DNA from: Cyclaneusma minus
Taxonomy: Eukaryota; Ascomycota; Leotiomycetes; Marthamycetales; Marthamycetaceae
Length of the DNA: 64,000 bases
Assembly (NCBI GenBank): GCA_037179335.1
Contig: JAKZHN010000019.1
Coordinates: 186,001 to 250,000 of the forward strand
Reading direction: 5' to 3'
In this document: one piece after another, positions 55,662 to 64,000 of the stretch
Layout: each line of letters starts with the position of its first letter
Position numbering within the stretch: the first letter of the stretch is position 1
The notes under the pieces: model-generated
What the model was told of the DNA's origin: nothing
The model's input: the letters and a program-made list of their open reading frames with translations, nothing else
The model's database searches: none
Translations under genes and position numbers: made by a program

Positions 55662-56612
55662 TCAAAGCAATCGCTCGGTATCTCCAACATCAAACCAAGC
55701 TCCCACCGCCGTCACCTCACCCTCATACTCCCCACCAATTCTACCCGGCGACGACCACATGGGACTCCTCTCCAGACTCTCCGGACTCGTCGCCTGAGAG
55801 CCCATCTCACTAACGCTCCCAGCGTTACTCCTCCTGCTCACCTCACTGCCACTGCCACTACTACCACTCACGCTCCCCCTCGACCCCGGCGTCGCGCTGG
55901 CACCTTTCAGAAACTCATTCTCCCGACTCAGCCTTCTCAACTCCTGTTTCACAGCTACGTATTCTTGCTGCAAGTTTTCGTAGGAGTGGGAGAGGGAAGT
56001 ATGCTTGGTTTCTAGTTCGGAGAGCGTGGATTCGAGGGCTTTGACGTGCTTTTCTTTGCGGTCGCGGAAAGCTCGCTGGGAGGCGCGGTTTTGGGCACGT
56101 CGGCGCTGTGGAGGGGAGGGGATGTTAGTGAGGTGATTCTTGAGTTCGTACAGGGATTTTAAGGCATGGGGGGTTGAGGAATGGGAGAAGAGAGGGAGAG
56201 TTGGAGCGGGGTGATGGGAAATGGGGAATTGGGATGAGTGAATTGGAGGTATGAGAGGGCTTACATTGGAAGCAGCAGAGTTCGAGGCCTTCCCATTGCT
56301 ACTGCTGCTCTTGCGTCTCCTGTCATGCTCCTCATACAAGCCTTCGATATCCAGCTGAACAGGAATCATCTGTACAGGTGGGCTGGTGTAGTTCGGTTCA
56401 GGAGTATATAGGTAGGGCATTTCGGTGTATGGTGTTGTGCTTTCCAGCGGGAGGTTTGTGTAAACTGGATCATATGCCATTGTTCCCGTGAGCGGAGAAA
56501 CCGACAGCGAGGAGGAGCTTTCAGAATATCCGTGATAGAGATCTGGTGTTTCGATCGAGGGGCTGGCGAAAGAGCGGTGTCTGGAGATGGATTGGAGAGA
56601 TGTTGATGACAT
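55662..56612 (-). CDS. AP-1-like bZIP transcription factor
   Basis: ATG at 56612. The frame is open for 316 codons, but a GTAAGC..CCACAG intron (56264-56106, 159 nt, 53 codons) sits exactly before the basic region. Spliced exons 56612-56265 and 56105-55662 give 263 aa, in which SNSAASN joins RRRAQNRASQRAFRDR. The basic region RRRAQNRASQRAFRDRKEKH belongs to the fungal Yap/AP-1 type (QNRAxQRAFR). It is followed by a leucine zipper (LESTLSELETKHTSLSHSYENL..). The N-terminus is Ser/Tyr/Pro-rich, typical of activation regions. No cysteine-rich redox domain like that of Yap1 is seen. Target genes unknown. Because the intron length is divisible by three and lacks stops, retained-intron protein is possible. 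Confidence 0.85.
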   Translation of the reverse strand: MSSTSLQSISRHRSFASPSIETPDLYHGYSESSSSLSVSPLTGTMAYDPVYTNLPLESTTPYTEMPYLYTPEPNYTSPPVQMIPVQLDIEGLYEEHDRRRKSSSSNGKASNSAASNVSPLIPPIHSSQFPISHHPAPTLPLFSHSSTPHALKSLYELKNHLTNIPSPPQRRRAQNRASQRAFRDRKEKHVKALESTLSELETKHTSLSHSYENLQQEYVAVKQELRRLSRENEFLKGASATPGSRGSVSGSSGSGSEVSRRSNAGSVSEMGSQATSPESLERSPMWSSPGRIGGEYEGEVTAVGAWFDVGDTERLL

Positions 56613-59600
56613 AGTGGTGAAATTTGTAGGTGAGGGGTCGAAGAAAGTAGTAAGATAGTTTGAAGGTTGAGGCTAGAATGTCGATGATTGAAGCTTAAAC
56701 TTAGAGTGATCGATCCAGAACTTTCAAGATGACTTGCAGTCTCCAATGATACTACGGTGCCTGATTCTCAATTCCCCGGGTATCTGTACCGTGATATGGA
56801 GCTGATGAGGCCTGTGCGAGGCGGGTATCTATCCGTGAAAAGAGACTCCCCGAGTCATGGGATAGATGAGAATGATGTAGTTATGGATAGCGGAGGCGGA
56901 CCTGGAAGCAGCGATGCCGAGTCCGTCCGTGCTTCCTGGAAAATCCAATGGTGTTTTCTGGATTCCTTTACTGCGAATGATGTTAGGCCCGGGTCTCAAG
57001 ATCGTGTTCCGGGGGAAGCTGGAATCTTCTAGTTACCACTTACCAGCAATTGACACGCGATTTCCCAACGTCGATGTCCCTGGTTGCAGATCCGAGCGGG
57101 ACGTCTAGCGCTTGTATGGATATGTGGGAGGGATGTCAGACCGTCAGACCATATATTTTTGTTGTTTAGTTCGCTAACAACGTGGACGGGGACCAGTAGA
57201 GTTTAATAACCAAGGGAAAAGGACGGCACTTTCACAATGAGTAGGTGGTGTGATTGAGATGGCAGTTCGACGGGGGTGCTATAATAATGCCTTGCCAAAT
57301 TTACGTGAGATGGAAGGAAGGGGCGATATCCTTGCGGGGACGGGGCTATTCGTTATTTTTATTCGTGATTCGCACCATTTACGATTCAGCAAATCGGAGA
57401 GCTGGGAGGGCGATAATACCTTATTGTCAACTGCCGTCCAGTGCCCAAACCCAGTCTTGCTTCATGGGGCTTTTGACTCTCCGCCCCCAAGGGCTCGCAG
57501 CCTTGTTCGCAATAGTCTGTCGAATCGAGGAACCGCCATCGAGGCCAGGTAGAGTGCTGCGGCTGTGGGGTTGCAACCTGGGGTTGCAACCTTGGATTGA
57601 CCAGGGTCCCAGGTCGACGGGCCGCAATCGATCACTCTACTTAGAGTACATCCTGTACATGGGAGCTGGCCCTGCAAGGACGCACATCTAAGGACACCAA
57701 CTCGGTCGCCTACACAGACGCCAGCCCACCACCCTCCTCTTGCATTACCGACGTTGGATCATATGCGGAAGCGGACTCTTGAGTGGTGACTTAACTGTTG
57801 GAGAAATTGGAGAAAGAAGGTTTAAGTTGTCCTTGGATGCCATCATGCCATGTGTTGTCGACATCAGAAATGGGAAATTCTGGGGCAAATGCTCTGCCAT
57901 GAACCTCGGTGTGCTCAGTAACCTTCCTTGGAGAAGGCTTTCTTGAATGCAGAGGGCAAAGAGTAGATATGGGTAAGGTATTCAAGCCGGCACGCGGCTC
58001 CATCAAAATCAATTTGCTTCGTGCTTTATGAAGAGAGAACGAAACGAGCTGATACTCACTTACATGTAGCCTTACTGTACATGTAGTCTGTACTGAAGTA
58101 TCGGCAGCTCTGGCCTGCCTGCTGGCCTCGTTTCTATTCGAGGCTCTGTCTTTGCGCAACCGTGCAAAACTTTGCGAGGATGATCCCGAAGTCCCGATCA
58201 AGGTTACGGCTGGCTGGGCACCATCAGCCTGAGGGCGATACTCTGTACATGTATGCTGTAGCCCAGGGCGTGCTCGAGTCTCGACCAGGGGTAGAGGCCG
58301 TGTGTCCGGAGGCCGGCTGGCGGGTGCCAGCTGCCAACCAACAAGTGTTGAAGTGTGGGTGAAGCAACTTCAAGAAATGTGCGAGGGGGCATCGGAGGCG
58401 TACAGGCAGCAGCTCTCGCAGAATGGCACACAGCAAGGCCTTGTAGCGAGTAGGAGTCGCGTGTGTTCCGGTACTTTGACGAAATCTCCCGAAGCTGAGG
58501 GAACGAGAAGACATGTCGTTACGAGCCGTCGAGCCGTCTTATCAAGAATCCTCGTCCGCCGCTAACCGTCAAGGGCATAGTGGGCAGGCTTATGTAACCA
58601 AGAATAGCACGCCATGTATCTTTACACCAAAACTTGGTGCAGAGGTACTTTGGCAAAGGTCGCTGACATTTTGAATAAAGTGCTGCGGTAAGAGCTGCCG
58701 CCATTTCCTTCCGTCCCCGCCGGCATAACAAGCATTCTTTCTGGTATCTCGTATCCACATCTTGATGACGGCTTTCCAATCGGGACCTGATCGGGATCGA
58801 CTGACAACTGCCATTATTTTCGGTATTCGTATGATCTACTCCCACGTGTATTGGCTTCAAAAGCTCAACATTAGTTCCCCCGACCCCCACGCTTGGCAGA
58901 CTTTGATGGAGTCTTTCCCAAGTCTTTACTCGGTCAACCCAAGCATCAGTGCCTGTTAAACAGCTGGAGTCCAATGATCCTAGTCTTTCTTTCTCGAAAC
59001 ATGTGCTTTGGGGGATCACCAAAGCTGCATAGATGTCCGTGGCAGTGCGGACTGCGGGTCGGAAATAGATTTCTAAATCTGCCATCTGGCTATTCGGAAA
59101 TTCCAAGTCCACAACTGTTTTGACTTTTGGGTCTTGACAGATCCGCGTCTTAATATTCAGAGTTTACCATTGTGGGCAGATATTCCCAGATAGGCATGCC
59201 GGCTTGGCTTAGCTCTTCATCGTACGATACCAATGAAACAAGTTGGCGGGCAAGATCATGGCCGCATAAGGAGTCAAGAATTCCGATACTCTCCTGGGCT
59301 TTCGATTTTCGGTAAGAACACCAAAAGCATCGGCATTCTACGGAGCAGCCTTGGAGAGACCTGATCTTGTCAATGACTCAATTTCAAGCTCACAGATGGG
59401 GCCAGCCATTAGTTTGCGTGGTCAGTCATTCGACGGCTTGCAAGTCCTTGTCTCCGTTGTGCTGGATCTCGAAGCACTCCGCTGGATAGTATTGGTCGAT
59501 GGTCGGCGAGCGTCCTGCAAAGGATCTCTGACGCCGATCTCCCTTTCCCCCGAAGGATGTCTCTGCTGCTGCGACGAGGAGGACGGCATGTGAAGGTGCT

Positions 59601-59716
59601 AAATCTGTTTATTTGGAAGATCTTCCCGGGATATGTTCAACAAGACTCAATTGGATTCGACCTAGAGCAGATCTTCCTAGACCACACTATTTCACGCGCG
59701 TTTGTCGACAGACGAC
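56613..59716. other. Gene-free interval of 3.1 kb
   Basis: Open frames here (for example 57250-57691, and the minus-strand frame 58519-59112 that begins with GTG) lack known domains and convincing splice structure. The paired decamer GGTTGCAACC occurs twice near 57,569-57,594. No tRNA, LTR or TIR pair was recognised. A small lineage-specific gene cannot be excluded. Confidence 0.45.
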
Positions 59717-60583
59717 TTAAATTTCAGGCTTTGCCATGCCATTCTTCTCTCCAACTACATTTAGAGGATTAGAAGAGCAGCACGAGACTAGGGGTCGTAA
59801 TGTAGTCACAACTTACCATCGAGAGCGACCAGGAACCTGCTGACACAATTGTATGCAGCGATCTGTAGAAAGGAGTCAATCAGTATGTGTACACCTACAT
59901 CCCAAGCCTTCAAGGCCCAAGATATCCATGAATAACCAGCAGAGTCACAAAAACCACCCCGAAGATGCCCCCCCACCCCCCTGAATTTATGAAGGAAAGA
60001 TGCTTACCGTAGTAGTAATTTCCACCACCTCCTTATCACTAAAGTGCTTCTTCAACTCCCCAAAAACCTCATCCGGCACCTTCACACTCCTCGTCATCGC
60101 ATCCGTATACCTCACCACCGCCCTCTGCTTCTCACTCAACTCCTTCCCCTCAAACGCCCCCTCCGTCTCCAACAAGCTCTTTAAACCCTCGTCAGACACT
60201 CCAGCCTTCGTGCAAAGCGGAGCATGATGGCTCCATTCATACCAGGCCTCATTCAGCACCGCAACTCGCGAAATCGCTATCTCGCGCACATCATCAGCAA
60301 GGCTAGTTTGCGTTCTGACAGCACCCAAGAAACTGTTCCAGCCATCGGCAACAGGAGGGGAGTGCAGGAGCGTGCGGTCGAGGGGTTGGAGGGGGCGTGG
60401 AGCGCGGCGGGCGCGCACGCGTTCGACGATTGCGGCTTCCTCTGGGGTGCTGGTTGGGGGCGGGTCGGCGACGTAGGGGAGGCGCATGGTGAGTGGGTGT
60501 AAGGAGCTGAAGGAACGGCTGGACCTGGCGACTGACGATGAGGCGATCTGGGCGAAGGCGGAGCGCGGGAGGTGACGTAGCAT
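59717..60583 (-). CDS. Carboxymuconolactone decarboxylase/AhpD-like protein
   Basis: Three exons (60583-60008, 59862-59817, 59754-59717), 219 aa, phases consistent. The two small last exons encode IAAYNCVSRFLVALD and VGEKNGMAKPEI, a typical ending for fungal members. The core has REIAISRVAVLNEAWYEWSHHAPLC, the CMD family helix with EWxxH, and KHFSDKEVVEITTT. The CxxC pair of peroxidase-active AhpD is absent, so disulfide reductase activity is unlikely. The enzyme's substrate is unknown. From the ATG at 60583 the N-terminus is MLRHLPRSAFAQIASSSVAR, rich in Arg and Ser without acids, like a mitochondrial presequence. A second in-frame ATG at 60487 (MRLPYVADPP) would give a 187-aa form without it. 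Confidence 0.82.
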
Positions 60584-63500
60584 GTGATGCAAGGCTGGAA
60601 CTCTGGAAGGGCGTTTTGGGTTGCCAAGGATTCTGAGGGGTTCGTTAATATGGAATATGGGAGAATACGATGAGGACTTGGGTATATCTCGACAGGAACC
60701 GGCACGTGTCCACCTACCCTGGGGGATCAGAATCCTGACGATGGAGAGGAGAGTGGGGGAGTAGACGAGTCTTCGAAGCACGATATGAGAAGAAGCTGAT
60801 TTCGACACAGATACTCAGAATCAAGATCAATTGATTCGATGGAGAAGAGAAAGAAACACAGACTTGTCAAGAGTCAAGCAATATAAAAATACTCACGATG
60901 ATGTTGGTGGTTCGAGGTGGAGACCATGGAGGATAAGGAAATACCCCGCACTAAGACGAAATGCCGGCATTAGTTTCGGCTGAAGAATCGACATCATTTT
61001 CAATGGAGATCGTAAGCGGCTCAAATTGTGGAGCCGTGAACATTTCTCAATCTCAAGCGACATACTCTTCGTAGTTTGTACTCCGGTGCAAATATCGAAG
61101 TATCGTGACTTTGTTCTCGCGCTGAGGTACTTCGAGATGCAGGCCGTGCCGTGTCCTCCTCCCGGCGTCTATCTTCAATCAGCATCATCCGAATCATCAT
61201 CAAACACACGGCCCCAAACCCCTCGAACAACCACATTGTTCGTATAGGGCTAAGCCAATCGACTGCTTCATATCCGAGGGAATTATAGCAGCCGTCAGCC
61301 AAGCATCTCATGCTGCACAACATACATCCCGGCCGCGAACACTACTCTGGATCGAGGCATATGTGTGGCACAGCACCCAATCCCAACATTTGCAGCTCCT
61401 CCAAGCCCTCGAGTCCTCGAGTCCTCTTCAGGACACACGAAGCTGACCACCTTGTCCCACATCGACCCAGAAATTGGGTCGCAGCGGCTCGCCCACCCGT
61501 GTGACGGGATCCTGACATCCTGCTAAGCGCCCACCTCATGACCGTTGGTTCTACTTCCGCCAACCGCTGTGGTGATCTCTCATCCCGTTTCCCCTCTCTT
61601 CAGCTGACTCTGTGATCACCTCGGAGAGTTCTTCGTCATCCAATAGGCCTCCAACCGCGAATGCAACTCTCCCCTCACGCAGTCGCAAAACGCCCTGTGA
61701 TGAACTCCGGCAAGGCAAGGGAACAAGGCCGTAGGAGCCTCGTGCCGTACACCCACTTCCGCAATCCGCATCCTGCCAACGGTGAACTTGGAGTTCAGAC
61801 GAGACTCGAGACTCGAGCGAAGCTGGGGTCTCCCGGCTCCACAAAATCATCCTGCTGCCACCACTGCCGTGTAACCGCATCAATCGGAGGCGGAGTAGGA
61901 GCAGAGCCTCTTCCTTCTCCGCAAACCCTCCGCTTTACGGGATCCTTCACCTCGTCGCCGGCAATGAATAGATAATTCCTTCCACCAGATCCTTCCCTGA
62001 CCGGCTCCAATCCGCTTCAACGACATTCGACGATCAGAGCCAGATCGAGTGAAAATGTCCCGGCCGCGGAAACATATTTGGAATTCGACAAGTTCAAGTA
62101 GTGAGAATCTGCACAAATAGCTCTCAAGGTCAGCCTCGTAGAAATTAGAAAACCGCAAGCATACGCACCCTCTTCTGCAGCATACCTGAGGTACGCAAGC
62201 AAGTACCTCAAAGTCCTCACCCCACCCTCTTTGAGAGAGCTATCAAGCCACCTACATATCACACCTGATATAGGGCGCATCACAACTGATATAGGCACGC
62301 TGGAGCCTGCTACTGCCTAGCGACGTCCCAAAAATACCACAGAAACCGCATAGTATCCATATGCCATCATGTGTCCCAATATACACCATCATGTCCCAAA
62401 CCAGCGACATGCATTCCAGCGCACCACCACTCCTGCAGACCTCGATACCCAGGGCATGCCTATTACAGACAGCTCAGGGTCTATTATGACCATCCCAGGC
62501 CCACCATAGCCAGCCTTGCAGCGTCTCGCAGCCACCAGTCCTGCACAATCACCTCGCCAGCCCTACCGCCAGCGCCTCATGATCCACTGTTTTAAAGAAC
62601 TGATGCCCTGCCAGCTGAAACCTTTAGCCTCATCCCCAGGCCCAGGTGACAGAATAAGCACCTACTTGCTGAACTGCCGTTTGCGGCATTGTCGATGCAG
62701 CGTCTTCGATAAGGCGAGGCTTGCGAAATGTGCCGGAAGGAACCTGTGGTCCTTGCTATCGTATTCCCGGTTCAGTGGCGTTGCTGGCCGTTTTCCTTCA
62801 GGATTGAAGATCTGCATATTTACTTACCTAGTTTATAGCCCCCAAGTCGAACAGGCGCTCGAGACGCGCGGCCAGCAGAAATGGCGGCTGGTGGAAAGAA
62901 CGGCAGGCGGGGGGTTTAAAACCCGAGTTGAATCCTCGAGGATGAAAGACGTCGTCATGGCTGGTTGTTTCTCCGCGGGTTGAGTACTATATGCTGTAGC
63001 TGTGTGTGAATTAGGTTGCATGTCTGTTAGGTCGCACCCGTCGACGCAGCCGTCGAGGGCCTCACCGAACTAACAGCATGAAGAAAAGGGCTTGGACAGC
63101 AGTGCCCGCAGTGCATGCATGGCGCAGTATGTTGGCACTTGGCAGTCTCGCAGTTCGCTGCGATGAGGCGGCTCTGTTAGCTGTAGGCCTCCCTGCAAGA
63201 GAATATATCCTACCAATCATCATCCAAGTCAGTCATTTGTGGCACTCAAATGCTTGGGAAGAATCCAAGTAGGTAATCAGGGACATCCAAGTGACAGAGA
63301 AATCCAAGTACTGTTTTTTTTTTAGCTCGGCACAGGTCAGGATTCGAGGCCCTCAGATGAAGTCGGTGATCGAGGCGGCGGCTCTGGAGGCTTGCAAGGG
63401 ACTGTATGCCCATGCAGTTGACGGTAAACCGAGCTTTCGTCCTTGGGTATTTGCTGTTCTTTTAGCATCGCTCCAGTCGCAGCAGATGATGCTCGAGGCC

Positions 63501-64000
63501 CCTGGATGAACTCGATGGTCAAAAACAAGGAAAGAGACAACAAACTGCATCACGCAATGTGTAACGGGGAAGCTTTTGCATAACCTTCGCATTGAACCAA
63601 CAACAGAGAACCTAGCATACACGGCCCTTCACCAGGCCACTTGCCCCCCATACGACCGCTCTATGCTGATGGCGAAACGCCAAGATAAATACCAACAAAA
63701 AAATTACATTTGTTTTGTTCCTGTGCACGAGATGACGAGTTTTCCATTCTGCGCCGTGCTGCTGCGTCGACAATCACCCCCTGGATCATGGCAGCTAGAG
63801 TTCACCATGATAGATATTGACAATTCGGATTTTCGTTTGAACAAGTTTTTGGCAGGAGAAGGGTGTGCTAGGGAGCCGCACTATTTGTCATTGAGGAGGA
63901 GTCCCTTCTGAGGTCTGTGTGTGGTGTTTACTGCTTAACAGCTGACATCCAAAGTAGCCTTCGAGTTCATGAGCAGTGCGACGATCAAGCCGTAAAGACC
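60584..64000. other. Gene-free end of the window
   Basis: Presumed promoter of the AhpD-like gene at the left, then 3 kb without a supported gene. Degenerate units of CCAAGT(A/G) type, spaced about 20 bp, lie at 63,225-63,310 and recall the palindromic repeat family. An inverted pair (CATGTCTGTTAG / CTAACAGCATG) lies near 63,020-63,080. The 111-codon plus-strand frame at 63576-63911 has no recognisable domain. Confidence 0.45.

Noticed and set aside
58519..59112. 197-codon minus-strand frame, the longest in the 56.6-59.7 kb interval
   Set aside because: It opens with GTG, not ATG, has no family resemblance and no promoter or splice context. RNA data would be needed to revive it.

Overview
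This window comes from a filamentous ascomycete (Pezizomycotina). Genes carry short GT..AG introns (about 50-160 bp). The protein set is typical of these fungi: an Sln1 hybrid histidine kinase, an ENA sodium ATPase, an AP-1-like bZIP and a DHA1 transporter. The first 8.5 kb is an extremely AT-rich block whose changes are of C-to-T/G-to-A type, as left by repeat-induced point mutation (RIP). The exact species or class cannot be read from the sequence; no rRNA and no convincing functional tRNA was found.

Layout. 1-8540: AT-rich RIP-type isochore containing a complete but dead LTR retrotransposon (1094-6850) with two 172-bp LTRs. 8503-9315 (-): basic protein gene whose 3' end runs into the AT block. 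9316-11366: gene-free, with a 19-20 bp palindromic repeat array. 11367-15334 (-): six-exon Sln1-type osmosensor kinase. 16807-17367: short TIR element with a 9-bp target duplication. 17704-19735 (-): DHA1 MFS transporter. 19736-23387: gene-poor. 23388-25272 (+): protein with eleven CCHC zinc knuckles. 25273-28043: gene-free, with degenerate repeats. 28044-28640 (+): SCP2 lipid-binding protein ending in SKL. 29247-34139 (+): 1630-aa FG nucleoporin with a C-terminal Ran-binding domain. 34686-35482: more arrays of the 19-bp palindromic family, one interrupted by a 232-bp solo LTR. 36238-36720 and 38013-38990 (+): tandem diverged paralogues of unknown function. 39671-40545: shredded relic of an ENA gene beside the intact ENA ATPase (40651-44083, -). 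46314-48386 (+): F-box-like protein. 48842-52089 (+): SAC phosphoinositide phosphatase. 52532-54124 (-): protein with a divergent C-terminal forkhead-like domain. 55662-56612 (-): bZIP factor. 59717-60583 (-): carboxymuconolactone-decarboxylase/AhpD-like protein. 60584-64000: no supported gene.

How the genes relate. No secondary-metabolite cluster or operon-like unit is evident. Two genes fit the same physiology, ionic and osmotic stress: the Sln1 kinase (input of the HOG pathway) and the ENA Na+/Li+ pump. They are about 25 kb apart and proximity alone proves no link. The rest are housekeeping genes: nuclear transport, phosphoinositide turnover, peroxisomal lipid binding, RNA binding and transcription factors. 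The most interesting material is structural: the RIP-killed retrotransposon with intact architecture, the dispersed 19-20 bp palindromic repeat family, the solo LTR inside it, the TIR element, the tandem paralogues with partly similar flanks, and the ENA relic.
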